From Plantago ovata (Eukaryota > Streptophyta > Magnoliopsida > Lamiales > Plantaginaceae), in assembly GCA_028274465.1 (NCBI GenBank), contig CM051457.1, positions 17,929,097-17,993,096 on the forward strand: a stretch of DNA of 64,000 nucleotides, in the 5' to 3' direction. The translations under genes were made by a program, and so were the position numbers. This document shows positions 50,067 through 64,000 of this stretch, piece after piece (position 1 is the first letter of the stretch; every line of letters starts with the position of its first letter). Under the pieces are notes generated by a model. It worked only from the letters and a program-made list of their open reading frames with translations, searched no databases and was not told the DNA's origin.

Positions 50067-50606
50067 CTAATTACCAGCCAAACTACTTGAAATAACTTGA
50101 ATGATGCTGCAAAGGCCTTGAAGTTTTGAACTGGCAGCTTTAAGTTCAGATGGCTCGGTTACCGGAACAGCGAAATTCTGATCACAATAAACGGGCTGAG
50201 CAGACACAGAAATTGCTGTCGTCTGAAGGTTAGCATAACTGCTCGAGATGAGAAATTTCTCCCAGACGTTAAGGTTGCTAACAGCGTCTTTATAGTTTCC
50301 CAAACACAAATCTAAAGGCTTCTTCAGTTTCGGATCTTTGGCATCTTTCTGTAAGCGACTCACCAAATTGTACGCATATTGAACACTACTTTTTGTTGGT
50401 GTAAGCGCAACTTGGGCTAGGCCGCGAAGATCTGAAGCAGCGGGTTTGCCACGAGGACTCAAAACTTGGTAACATAAGTTATCATCTATTGTCTGTGAAC
50501 AAATGTCAGTGATCAAATCAGATGGTTTCGGGACTGCGTTTACGCGTAAACTGATGGCAAATAAGAGAGAAACAAATCGAAACAAGTGATGTGAAGAAAA
50601 TGTCAT
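50067..50606 (-). CDS. plant invertase / pectin methylesterase inhibitor family protein
   Basis: Intronless, 179 aa. A hydrophobic signal peptide of about 24 residues (HLFRFVSLLFAISLRVNA) targets it to the secretory route and probably the apoplast. The mature part keeps the family's paired cysteines: ICSQTIDDNLC (about residues 36 and 45), then LDLCLGNYKDAVSNL and PVYCDQNF for the second disulfide, with a late cysteine in KLQGLCSII. The helical-bundle pattern, with LGNYKDAV typical of helix 4, fits PMEI/C-VIF proteins. Such proteins bind pectin methylesterases or acid invertases 1:1; sequence alone does not tell which. A TATA box lies about 80 bp upstream. Both neighbouring genes are unrelated. 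Confidence 0.9.
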   Translation of the reverse strand: MTFSSHHLFRFVSLLFAISLRVNAVPKPSDLITDICSQTIDDNLCYQVLSPRGKPAASDLRGLAQVALTPTKSSVQYAYNLVSRLQKDAKDPKLKKPLDLCLGNYKDAVSNLNVWEKFLISSSYANLQTTAISVSAQPVYCDQNFAVPVTEPSELKAASSKLQGLCSIIQVISSSLAGN

Positions 50607-50683
50607 TTTGTATTTTCAGTTTTGCTCTCCTAGTGTTCTTTCTGGGAGTGAAGATGATGAGAACATTGTCTGATGGTGTGGAG

Positions 50684-50693
50684 TATATATATA
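50684..50693 (-). promoter_or_regulatory. TATA box of the inhibitor gene
   Basis: The minus strand reads CCTATATATATACTC, centred about 80 bp upstream of the ATG at 50606. That leaves room for a short 5'UTR of about 45-50 nt. Confidence 0.7.
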
Positions 50694-52136
50694 GGAAAAG
50701 TTATGCTCGCATTGGTGCATTTTAAGGAAGGCTTCAATGCAATTTTTTTCTTTCTTAATGTGACTTTCTAATGTAGGAAATCAAATAAATCAAATATCTG
50801 TGTGGCGTTTTGAAATTTGAACAAACCAATAATGAGCAAACATTCTAGTAAGAATTTCCAGATAATCAGCTTGAATATTATGGTATAGGATACTGATTGC
50901 CATTGGACAAAGTACTACTACTATTACTAATGCAAAAGTAAATTTCCAAAATTTAATTATTAATGGTCTACAAATAGAATTTTGTTATGACATTAGTAAT
51001 TTGTGCAAGAATCAAAGGTTTTTGTTAGGGTTAGGGGTGGGTGTTTGGTACCAGATTTTGTGAAATATTCAATCTCAATTGATTTTTTTTCTTCAAAATA
51101 TCCTGATTCACTGTTTGAAACATTTTTCGAATTTTCATATATAAGTTTGTGATAAGATTGAAATTGATTTTGGCATTACTCTTTAGTTATTTTTTCTTAA
51201 AAATATAGAAAATATGGCACTCTAGGGTGTGGGATTGGGATGTTAAAAAACATCTCGATCCCGAAAATTTTTGAACCTGAAATCCTAAAATCCCGTAATT
51301 TTTGTCCAACCCCCAACCTAGTGTTATCTTGCTAAAATAATTCCCAATACTTGTGTGGAGTTTATGTGTTTTTTTTTTCTTTTTTTAATGGTAAAGAATT
51401 TTAAATTCTCAATCTTTGATTTGTTTGAGTCATTTTAGAAAACAAATTCTTCGGTTCAATTTAATTTATTTTGTTGAAATTTATATTTTAGATAAATTTA
51501 ATTTAATTAAGATTTTTTAGTTGAATTAAAGTATTAAATAGACTATCGACCGTCGCCATGAATACACGCGCATTGCTAGCTTTGGAACAAAAACATAACA
51601 TACCATGTAAAGAAGAAAACAAAAGAGTCCACCACTGATCTGGAGCTGGTAAACCTATTAGTAAAGCTGTCACTTAACTGTGTTGAGTCGAAGAGTTTGG
51701 ACTCAATCGATTGGTAAATCACGGTAGTATGTTAGACTAGTCCTGTAATATGGTAGCTCCACGGACCTCTTACGGATTCACTCCCAGAAAAGAAATATAC
51801 CTTGTTTGTAACATTCAATACATTTACATACGTAACTGGAAAAAGGAAAATAAAGTTGAGCGAAAATGGAGCATACATTTACACAAAAATCTATTCAAAA
51901 CAGCTCTAGCCTGTGAACTTGTTCATGATGGATGTTATTACTCGTATTTGTGATGCAGAAGAAGCATTCAAGTCAAGTACAATTATATGATCCCAGACAA
52001 AATGGGAGGAAACACCACAAGAATTTAGTTCAAATCAACCATTTGAATGATTTCAGTTGTGGGCAAAAAACTTGTGTTGCAAGAATTTATAAAAAAATTA
52101 CGCCCAGACAAATGAACAAAGATCATACGACCATTT
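50694..52136. other. intergenic; possible decayed hAT-like repeat
   Basis: AT-rich spacer. A weak inverted pair, 'ttaggggtgggtgtttgg' near 51038 and 'ccaacccccaacctag' near 51319, may mark a decayed hAT-like MITE. The right end is presumably the LPD 3'UTR. No gene is seen. Confidence 0.4.
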
Positions 52137-55229
<3,093 letters not shown>

Positions 55230-55379
55230 CAATTAAAACATACATGTAATATGCATAATTCTATATTTTGGTACCATAATTCTAAATCTATATGAGTGAT
55301 TCGGTTAGGAATCGAACCTTACATATTTTTTTATTCGATTCAATTCTATAATTTTATTCTACTGCACCACCTTATAACT
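55230..55379 (-). mobile_element. tRNA-derived SINE-like element
   Basis: On the minus strand an A-box-like TGGTGCAGTAG (55369-55379) is followed by a B box GGTTCGATTCC (55308-55318). The start resembles the SINE at 2271. No cloverleaf fits, and the 3' end is uncertain. Confidence 0.45.
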
Positions 55380-56122
55380 TTCATCGTAATTCTAATCATA
55401 ATTTTGAGTTTGACGTTTTATATAAAATTTAACATCTTAAATTACACCATAATATAATTACATTGTGACAGTAGATTGATTTACTTTTCTAATATATTAT
55501 TTTTACGTTAGTTTTAGAAATAATTTGCTACTATTAAAATTTGAGAAAAAACCTCAACTCATAAAATATTTATTGAAATAGAGAGAGTACATATGTTCCT
55601 CAAATGTTTAACAGGTTGAGATTGGCTAAAATTAGTTTAGAAATTGTCCTAGTCCAAATTAAGTTACCAAGTCAACCCCAATTATATATGAACAAGAAAA
55701 AGATTTTTAAGGCTAATCTTTTGATGGTTGTGGTTAGATTTATCCGCTATTTTGAAATTGGGACGAATTCTAGGCTAATCTTTTACTAGTTCTCGGAACA
55801 TCTTCGACCAGACCGGACTCTTCTTATGCAGGATTAGATTTTGAGAAACTCCTAATACCAAAAATAGGAGTGAAAACATATATTATCAAAAGATTGATGA
55901 AAATAGTTATGGTACCAAAGATATAATTTTGGTACGTTGTAAAATGATTCAAACATCTTATTTGAATTGGATTTCATAAAAATCGATTTGGGATGAAAAA
56001 CAATTAAATAAAAATATGAACACCGTTGTTTTTTAGTTTCATGTTTTATTCTCTTCGCAACGAGTGATACATTATACTAACAAATACCAGAATGGCTGAC
56101 ACGTGAACTCAGATCATCGACC
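55380..56122. other. intergenic, PNSB5 upstream region
   Basis: AT-rich spacer with no supported coding frame or bounded repeat, apart from a G-box near its right end. Confidence 0.4.
56100..56105. promoter_or_regulatory. G-box (CACGTG) upstream of PNSB5
   Basis: A perfect CACGTG in the context gaCACGTGaac lies about 400 bp before the PNSB5 ATG. bZIP and bHLH/PIF factors bind this core, which fits a photosynthesis-linked gene, but use here is inferred. Confidence 0.45.
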
Positions 56123-56369
56123 TGTGAAAACAAGAGGACAACAATTTTCAGTATGAGATGATAATAACTTAATAAGGATCAAATAATACAGAAACATGGA
56201 TATGATGTTATTGGAGTATTGGTATATGAATTGATAGTACCATTTGTAGGTATGCAAGCAGCCATAATAAGGACCACATATTGTGTACGTACGTGCTTGG
56301 TTCATTGGTGAGGTTTGATGAGTGGATTGACATTTTAAGCTCTTCCAGTGAAATGTTATCAGCAGCTCA
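56123..56369. repeat. duplicated block, upstream copy
   Basis: From 'tgtgaaaacaagaggacaac' to 'gaaatgttatcagcagctca' this block matches 58692-58908 in the same orientation, with many substitutions and small gaps. Shared landmarks are 'aaggatcaaata', 'acatggatat', 'tttgtaggt.tgcaagcagc', 'ttggttcat' and 'gattgacattttaag'. It ends about 135 bp before the PNSB5 ATG, so it may hold part of the promoter. Confidence 0.8.
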
Positions 56370-56504
56370 ATGGTCACCACTCACCAACTAAAACGAGGAT
56401 AATTCATTACCAAACGCTGCTGCCGTATGTAGATAAGATAGCGAAGCAGGTCCAACCGCTCGCTCTCTATCTTATTAGCTAGGCTCCAACTAAAGAAACC
56501 AAAA

Positions 56505-57938
56505 ATGGCGGCGGCATGTTCACTAAAACTCTCTGCTCTTGTTCCATCAAATTCAATCCCAAAACTTGATAACTGTAAAGTGATCAAGACTTACTATGAC
56601 AGAAGACCATTGTTGGAGAAGAATTATTCATCACTAGTATTGAGGCCGATTGGTGGTGGAAGTACAAGATTGAGGGCTGGCCTCTCTGAGATAGAGACCG
56701 ATTTGAATGAAGATCCCAAGGATAGATGGGCCACAAATGGTGTCGAATCGGTATGTATGCTGTATGTGATTGCAATGCAACGCATTTTCTTTCATTTCTT
56801 TGGATTTTTGATGATATAATTTCAGCGATTTGAGAGATTTATATATTCAAATGTAGGAAGATTTTATCTACGGAAAGTATGATGGACATCATACGTTCTT
56901 CGAAAGTGATGACAATAAAGGTAAATCAATCCCTTTGAATTTTATGATGCTTCACATGAAAGTATTTTTTTTTGCACAAGGTCATGATTAAATTAATGTT
57001 GTGTTAGTTTATTATTTTCGTTTATGTAGGGGTGATTTGTGCAATATTTTGAATTAAATGTAATTATTCCGTACATGATTGGAATGTCATTACTAAATCT
57101 AGTAAGCCAATTTAATTAGTTCACTGTCCATATATGGAAATTATCAACATGTACGTGTTCAATCCTATTCTTAAAGACATTGTTATCAATGCTTTGTTGA
57201 GTATAATAATATTTTTAAGTACTTAATTAAGGACAATGCCCGTAAACATATTATGTCCATTTCCGATATGTAACTATACTTATGATAAGTATAATATAAC
57301 TCATGATCACAGGAACGCCATTTAAGTTTCAGATACAAATTGAGGAACATTTTAATTTGGTGGTAATTTGTAGTGTCATTTTGGGGATCAATTGCTGAAG
57401 ACTATGCGGCGGTTGGACCTCCCACAGGATTTCAGGGTATTATTACTTCCTAGTCTTTTCGCCCCACTCACTTTTTCACATTTTTCTTTCATCTTATGTT
57501 TGTTCCCCATACATTCTTTTTAAGGTTTTTTTTGTTCTCCGCCTTTTCTGATCAGGTCTAATTTCATGGCTATTCCTTCCTGCAATTGCTGTTGGGATGT
57601 ACATGAATGTTCCGGTACTGGAACACCATACTTAATTACTAATATACGTAGTTAATTGTTAAAATGTAGGTATAAGTTTCTCACTTAATTTTTGTTGACA
57701 GGGAGAGTACTTGTACATTGGTGCAGCAGTATTTACGGTGGTATTTTGCATAATCGAGATGGACAAGCCAAGTGAAGCACATAACTTTGAACCAGAAATA
57801 TACAACATGGAGAGAGGCGCTCGTGATAAGTTAATTGCCGATTATAACACTATGGATATTTGGGACTTCAACGAGAAATATGGCGACATTTGGGATTTCA
57901 CTATAAAAAAGGAACCCGAGGACATTATTAAGAGGTGA
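56505..57938 (+). CDS. PNSB5: photosynthetic NDH subunit of subcomplex B 5 (PNSB5 / NDH18), chloroplast
   Basis: Nuclear-encoded subunit of the thylakoid NDH complex, which drives cyclic electron flow around photosystem I. Five exons, 56505-56750, 56857-56920, 57374-57436, 57556-57614 and 57702-57938, give 669 nt and 222 aa. A Ser/Thr/Lys-bearing transit peptide of roughly 55-60 residues starts MAAACSLKLSALVPSNS. The mature part has DFIYGKYDGHHTFFES, WGSIAEDYAAVGPPTGFQG, then two predicted membrane spans (LISWLFLPAIAVGMYMNV and EYLYIGAAVFTVVFCII). A soluble tail follows (MERGARDKLIADYNTMDIWD). The PPTGFQGLISW and YLYIGAA blocks are hallmarks of NDH18. The gene sits between two copies of a duplicated block. 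Confidence 0.9.
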
Positions 57939-58691
57939 ATTTGAATAGTCATGGGTCTCCCTGCTTATTTTAATGTGCATATTCTATGTATAAAGATCAA
58001 AGGATCTGCTCAATTTATATCCAAAGAAAAATATATGCGGTTCAACTTCATTAAATTAACCATGATGATCGTGTGGAGAGGTATTTGAATAGAGTCCATG
58101 ATTAATCAGAGAAAGATATGAATGTGATTGGCCGAGAGTCAAACTGTGAATCAGAGAAAGGCTATAATTCATCCAATGGCCCCTCCATCCAAGCACCATT
58201 TTCAATTTTTTGAGGTTAATAAAATTATAAAACTTTACTTCTTAAATTTCACTATGCAATTTTATTAAATATTATACTCCTATCATTATATTTTAAGAGT
58301 GTAATTCATAGTCAAAATCCAAGATTGCTAACCCTGAAAAAAGTCAAAATGATACGGGTTTTTTCAAATGGAAGACCGGACGAACGAACAAACTTAGAAT
58401 TTGTGTTCTCAAGTCCCAAAGAATGGATGAATCCAACCAATTCGTAACGACAACCAAAGTTTTAACGCAAATACACTTCAAGCTGGAGACGAAAAGAATA
58501 GACCCTAACTCACTGGATATATATACTTGGTCATATTACTTTTGGTGAAATTTTTCATTTTAGAAACTTATAATAGCCAAATAGTAGGAGTTAGAATATG
58601 TCATCCATTTACCGTCAGTAATATATTGCTCACTGTGATTACATCTATTTCCAAACCGGAACTAACAATAACAATTTCTAGCACTAAACTT
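57939..58691. other. PNSB5 3' flank and spacer
   Basis: Probable 3'UTR then AT-rich spacer, with no gene or bounded repeat seen. Confidence 0.4.
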
Positions 58692-58908
58692 TGTGAACAA
58701 CAACTTTCAGCAGCAACCGATTAAGGATCAAATAGTAATAATATACTAACATGGATATCATCATATGGCACATATGTATTGATGTTACCGTTTGTAGGTT
58801 TGCAAGCAGCCATAAGGACCGCATGTTGGGGCCTTGGGTGTTTGGTTCATGAAGAGTTGATGTGGGGATTGACATTTTAAGTTCTTCCACTGAAATGTTA
58901 TCAGCTCA
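58692..58908. repeat. duplicated block, downstream copy
   Basis: Diverged direct copy of 56123-56369 (same landmarks, same order), lying about 750 bp after the PNSB5 stop. No PNSB5-like exon follows it. Confidence 0.8.
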
Positions 58909-59386
58909 TTGTAGCATACTTATGTTGTTTATCACCGATTTCTCAACGGCGTGGTTTACTGCGTGAATCTATCTGGGGGTTTATCCAAAGGATAGCATAT
59001 GCGGGTTCCAACTTCCAACATAGGGATCAAAACAGAACATCAACTTACATGTGCTGAAAGAAACAAGAACTAAACAACTGCCAGATAGAGGAGTCATAAT
59101 TTTTGCATAGCCAAGTAAGAATTACTCCTAGTACTTCAAAACAAAACAATAATTCCAAACAGAAGAATGAACTTTTATAAGTCATCAAGCCGCATAATCG
59201 CAAATTTCCACTCCTCAGTTACAAAATTGGCACGGTTGCGTCTCCTCAAGAGACTAAAATCAACCATAAAAATGAGATAAAAGAAATGAAAATCAGCTCT
59301 AGAAATAAACAATCTGTGTGGAACAAAGAATCTTCCTAGTTTTTCTAGAATCTGTCAAACAAGTCATGAACGTCTTCAGATTATAG
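58909..59386. other. spacer and probable PP2C 3'UTR
   Basis: Sequence between the duplicated block and the PP2C stop codon. No gene is seen; the right part is presumably PP2C 3'UTR. Confidence 0.4.
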
Positions 59387-61423
59387 CTAATTGCCTTCTA
59401 AAAAGTATTGCAGCTTGGTACGTGCCTCATCAGACATGCAGAATCGCATTCTTGATCTTAGAGGAACAACCGTCTCTTGACTCTCCGGACAAGTGAAGCA
59501 AACAACAATAGCTGTGAGGTTGTCACAGGTATCCTTCCTTAAAGCTAAACTGATTAGCTCTTTAGCACACTTTTGCGGGTCATTGTGATACCTAAGTTCT
59601 TGCTTAACCAAATCAACAGCATCCTGGTTAGTTAGAACGTCCCAGATTCCATCACAACCGAGGATCAAGAATTCGTCATCATCGTTCAACAGAGTCTGCT
59701 GAAATTCTGGCTGAGCGGTCAGGGGAGATGCCGATCCCAATGGAAGCTTCATATACCAGTCCCCCAACGCTCGAGTGACAGCCAGGTCACCATTTAGGTA
59801 ACCATATTCGATCGTGCCACCCAAATCTTCAACCCTTTTCCGTTCCTCTGGACATGAGGGCCTGTGATCCTGCGTTAACTGAATGGCGTGTCCTTTCCTA
59901 CAGAGAACTGCTCGACAATCTCCAGCATTTGCTACGAGTAGATGTTTTCCAAGGACCAGGGCTGTAAGTGCTGTTGTCCCACAATATGAATCAACACTAC
60001 TGTTTTCATCCGCCAAGGCTTTGTCGACTAATAAGAAAGATCTGGAATGACAAGTCTCCAAATCATGCAAGAATTTATCATCAATATCAGAAGTTTGAGG
60101 CAATTCAGCATCCTCAAATAAAAATCTCACGGCATTGTCCTTGAGATAATTTGCCGCATCAGCACCACCATGACCATCAAAAACTGCGTAAAAGGAACTT
60201 GGTTGGGTCCACCTGTAGAGTTTTCCCAAGTAAGCCGATAGGTCGTCAATGCAAATGTGCTGATCCTCATTTGAACTCCGAGGACCAATGTCAGTGTGGC
60301 TACCAGAACGAATATTTGGATTTTGCCTGATCTTTGGAGTCTCGAATACTGTGGTAGTACAAATACTAGTTGAGCAGCTCAAAGCCTGATGATAGCAAAT
60401 AATTGTTGTTAGGCAGTGTAAATGCATATTACAAAAAACATCAACATCTAACTAGAGGAAGATATCTTGATTTATACTGAGATAGAAAACAATGAGAGAA
60501 CCACGAATAATAGATCAAGTTTGACAAACAAGAAAACTGGAGGCCATGACTCAAAAGTTTCTTAACCAAAAATATAAACGAAATCACCAAACCGATATCT
60601 GAAATAACATAGAATCCTGAAACCATGTTCACATCTAATTTAGATGTTTGACCTTTGAGACATTTTAAACCAGAACTTCACTAATCACTACTCAAATCTG
60701 CTAACAAGCTTTATAATGAATATCCTACAGCTACTAATAATTCAACTAAATTCTGGAAACTTAAACATTGAACCATAAAAAAAGCTCTTATCCATTACTT
60801 TTTCTTCTTAATTCTAGTTTATGAATGTTATATCCATCAAAACCTTAACAATTCCATAATAACATAACTAAAGCTGTAATGTAAACAAAATACTAGTACA
60901 AAAAAAAAAAAAAACAAGATCGTCAGATCCTAAGTTCCTAATAAAATCTTCAGCTAACTAACGCTGCAAATACACAGAATCCGGCAATGCAAGCAAACAA
61001 CAAAATTGTCATCATAAAACCCTAAATCCATATGAACTAATAAACAGGGTATCACAAATTTACAGCAACCCTAATATTAAATCTTGACACAAGAAGAAAA
61101 TCACACCGATTTGACAAGAACCCTAAATTTTTCATCCGTAACCTAAAGACAAATCAAGAAACGCAATTTCACAACGGACTTGGAAATAAAAAACCCAGGA
61201 ACGAAATCCTCGCATAAATTGAAGAAATCCCCAAAAAAGAAAAGGGTAAGAAGAAAAGACATACCGATTCAGAGCGAGAGAGGTCAAGGGAGATCGCGGA
61301 AACAGGAGATCCAATCGGCGTGGTTGATCCGACATCGAAGAAGTCATTGGCCGTCGGTGATGAAACGCAGACGTACTGGACGGCGAGTGTTGTCTGACAA
61401 ATAATTTCCGCATCAGCCACCAT
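59387..61423 (-). CDS. protein phosphatase 2C, clade G type (PP2C49/27/DBP1-like)
   Basis: Metal-dependent Ser/Thr phosphatase. Two exons, 61265-61423 and 59387-60385, give 1158 nt and 385 aa. The leader peptide MVADAEIICQTTLAVQYVCV matches the start of the Arabidopsis PP2C49 group. The catalytic core has, in order, SGSHTDIGPRSSNED, FYAVFDGHGG (metal Asp123), the VANAGDCRAVL strand, LAVTRALGD, LILGCDGIWDV (metal Asp) and CDNLTAIVV. All metal-binding Asp positions I can check are present. The start is set by the leader match and an in-phase first intron of 879 bp. It lacks the regulatory signatures of ABI1-type clade A enzymes. Relatives act in salt/ABA signalling or defence; the role here is not shown. 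Confidence 0.92.
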
Positions 61424-63062
61424 AACCGATTCTTGATCCTGAACAATAAGTTGGTCTGAAATAATTTTTTGAATGGGGGATTGAATCGACGACAAGGGGA
61501 GAATTATTAGCAGCAATTAAATTGGAATGGGATGGGGGATTCGATTATCAGAGATGATTTTTATGGTAGGTGAATAATTAGGGATTTTGTGTTTGAAAGA
61601 GAGATGAATCTGAAAAATGAGAGAAGTCTCTGTACGTTGAAATTATTCAGGTAGAAGTAGTTTTCTTCTTGTTTTTATTTATATTTATATATTAATTAAA
61701 GTTGAATTAGGTTTATTGCGGCGCGCGGTATGGTCTTCTGTGCGCCACACGGAATCCTGTGTCATGTGGTATTATAGTCGGCGTCTGATGATATGATGTT
61801 ATGATGATGTAACACCATACGCACTCAACCGCGCCACTAATTTTTTTCTTAGTAATTAATATTAAATAGATAAAGAGAAATATATTTACTGCTCTTACAG
61901 TCCTACTCCTACACATCCTCGTATTTTTGTCACATTTGCGCGGATTTCTCCAAAACTTACTTTTAATGTTTTTATTGATAAAAATATCAAAATAACTACT
62001 TCACATTTACTAATATTCTCATGGACACCAAAAGGATATGGTAATTTAAAAAGTTGAATTCGTTAATAATTTTTTTTGACGTTTAAAAATAGATAAATTA
62101 TATATTGGTTCCTTAGGGAGTGTTCAAAGTACACGTGTATTATGCGTACATTTTTAAACAAAGGTTATTTGCATTCTTTTTTTTTACATTCCGTTGGTCC
62201 AAATGCAAAGTGTTGTAATTCAGCTAGTGTTTGTTTTCTCCTCCTATTGATACATTTTAATATTTAAAATCTCATTTATGGGTAACATAACGCACCTGTA
62301 AAATATATATAAAAAAAACCTTCGAAGTCGAAAACTTTACGAATTGACTAAAGTGTAACTAAGAAACAAATTCAAATGAGCAAATTAATGATAACTCCAA
62401 GTAAAATTCCATAGCCCACATCTTACATGCTCATATCAAATCCCCACAGCCCACATCATTAGGAGTTCAAGAAAGGAATTATAACAAAGTGAGTCAATTT
62501 AACTCTTCATCTTCCTAGCTAGCTCCTAAAACTTCACAAATAACTCCCCTTATAATCTTCCCAATGCATCTTTCAAGATGCGCATGCGAAGACTGCTCCT
62601 ATACTAGCCATTGCAACTCTCCAGCGAATCCAAGGAAGCTTATTCATGCACCAAGTAAATTCTTTGTTCAAGAAATTGAAATGTGTAACTAATCTAACTT
62701 CTCTTGTTTTCCTTTCAGTTTGCCTTGCCTTTTAATACCTTGAAAAGATAAATGAACGATGCATGCAGAGGTTTTTAAGGAGTTTTTAATCATCATCTAA
62801 TATGACAACGTACTCCTATATTAAGTTATAGGGCAATCCCATTCCTATTCCTATACTTGGTAAAACTAATTAGGGCAATTATAGTTCACTTTGTCTCATA
62901 TCACTTTACCTCATTATACATCATTAGATTTTTTATCTAATGGATAACAATCATTAGACATCGTCCGATAACAATAATTAAACATCGTCCAAAAGGCATA
63001 ATAATAATTATCCTTACCTGTTCATACTATGTCTAAGAGCTTTTTTATACATTCAAGCAGAA
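61424..63062. other. PP2C upstream region and spacer
   Basis: PP2C 5'UTR/promoter on the minus strand, then AT-rich spacer. A GC-rich patch near 61720-61850 contains a weak 'ggcgcgcggtatgg' / 'ccatacgcactcaaccgcgcc' inverted pair. No gene is supported. Confidence 0.4.
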
Positions 63063-63416
63063 TGTTAATAAAACTACATGTGAGGATCAAAGATCCGAGT
63101 GAAATTGAACTGTATATTGCATTATTGAAGGATTGATTACAAGATGGTATGAATATTACAGAGGAAAGAAAGGGAAAAATGAGCAAGTGAGCTCTGCAGT
63201 ACACAAGCTCTGTTTATATATAACAGAGTAAAGTGTAACCGCCTAATACTAACTAACTCTACAGTACAACTCCTAAGGCGTATTGTATAACTCGTGTTTC
63301 TACTTAATGAGACTATAAACACGCTTTTCTCCTTTTACTAACAAACTGCTGCAGAAATTTCTTGTATCTTCTGTGTGCTGCTCCATCTTCTTGTCATTTG
63401 CTTGTTTAAACTAACA
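63063..63416 (-). mobile_element. 3' LTR of a Ty1/copia retrotransposon
   Basis: About 354 bp on the minus strand, starting TGTTAG directly after a purine tract (TTGAGGGGGGG) and ending TTAACA, so it has TG..CA ends with a short inverted repeat. A TATA-like TTATATATAAACA lies inside at about 63211-63222. The partner LTR and the target-site duplication lie outside the window. Confidence 0.7.
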
Positions 63417-64000
63417 CCCCCCCTCAAGATGGACCGTGTATGTTGAGAAGGTTCATCCTGTTTACAAGCTCTTGAAAAGGTACAGTAGATAGAGGCTTTG
63501 TATAAATATCTGCAGCTTGTTGAGTGTTGGAGATATGGAGAAGTTTAATGAGGCCTGAACTGGTCTTTTCTCTGATAAGATGACAGTCCATCTCAATATG
63601 TTTTGTTCGTTGATGCTGGATAGGATTACGAGCCAAATGATAGGTAGATAAGTTGTATGTAAAAAGAAGTGTTGATTTGTCTTGCTTGATGTTGAGCTCA
63701 TCTAGTATGTGTCTGATCCATTGAGCTTCACAACTAGCATTTGCTGCAGCTCTGTACTCTGCTTCTGTGCTGCTTCTACTGACAACTGGTTGTTTCTTCG
63801 ATTTCCAACTGATGAGGGAATCACCTAGGTAGAAACAGTAGCCTGTAACACTTCTTCTTGTGTCAAGACAAGCTCCCCAATATGCATCTGATTATCCTTT
63901 GAGTTGAAGATCACTTTGTGCCTTGTAATAGAGTCCTTGTCCTACTGTTCCCTTCAAGTACCTTAAAACTCTGTGAGCTGCAGAAAGATGAACATCAGTA
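63417..64000 (-). mobile_element. Ty1/copia internal region, RNase H end (fossil, cut by window edge)
   Basis: Minus-strand peptides match the RNase H end of the copia polyprotein: a '[20 protein letters not shown]' region, then '[16 protein letters not shown]', '[13 protein letters not shown]' and '[10 protein letters not shown]'. The visible part looks broken, with about one or two interruptions. Because the LTR is clearly bounded and the domains are easy to read, the insertion is probably not very old. The rest of the element lies beyond position 64000. Confidence 0.85.

Noticed and set aside
51038-51335. Possible hAT-like MITE
   Set aside because: Only the outer 12-15 bp are loosely inverted and flanks do not duplicate; mentioned in the spacer entry but not called as a separate feature.

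Overview
The window is nuclear DNA from a flowering plant, almost certainly a eudicot. Genes are split by many AT-rich GT-AG introns. Two proteins are plant-specific (a chloroplast NDH subunit and a plant invertase/pectin methylesterase inhibitor). The spacers carry typical plant MITEs, tRNA-type SINEs, a LINE fragment and a Ty1/copia end. I cannot name the species. Eight protein-coding genes are supported. For each multi-exon gene the coding exons I assigned by eye add up to a whole number of codons and a length normal for the family, which is a strong internal check.

Layout. 1-5.5 kb: no host gene; a series of small DNA transposons, a SINE and a decayed LINE. 5.5-21.4 kb (minus): HECT ubiquitin ligase UPL6, 26 coding exons. 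21.4-24.4 kb: spacer with nested MITEs and a CACTA end. 24.4-31.7 kb (plus): the plant NEMF/Rqc2 homologue, 14 coding exons. 31.7-35.2 kb: spacer with a degenerate minisatellite. 35.2-42.6 kb (minus): translation release factor eRF3, 17 coding exons plus a 5'UTR intron. 42.9-45.2 kb: MITE/SINE spacer. 46.1-47.6 kb (plus): a small IGR-motif protein, probably mitoribosomal mS41, with a 5'UTR intron that holds a near-perfect hairpin. 50.1-50.6 kb (minus): single-exon secreted invertase/pectin methylesterase inhibitor. 52.1-55.0 kb (minus): mitochondrial dihydrolipoyl dehydrogenase, two exons. 56.5-57.9 kb (plus): chloroplast NDH subunit PNSB5, flanked by a duplicated block of about 220-250 bp. 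59.4-61.4 kb (minus): clade-G type PP2C, two exons. 63.06-64.0 kb (minus): 3' part of a Ty1/copia retrotransposon running off the window edge.

How they work together. As usual in plants there is no operon logic. Several neighbours do touch translation and protein quality control: NEMF (stalled 60S subunits), eRF3 (termination), mS41 (mitochondrial small subunit) and UPL6 (ubiquitin ligation). This may be chance. LPD and PNSB5 serve organelle energy metabolism and are divergently arranged with about 1.5 kb between their start codons. I found no CRISPR array, no intact tRNA or rRNA gene, and no clear sign of a novel multi-gene system. The most unusual items are small-scale: the intronic hairpin near 45.7 kb, the duplicated block around PNSB5, a copied splice donor inside a UPL6 intron, and a foldback element with 9-bp direct repeats near 2.5-3.1 kb.
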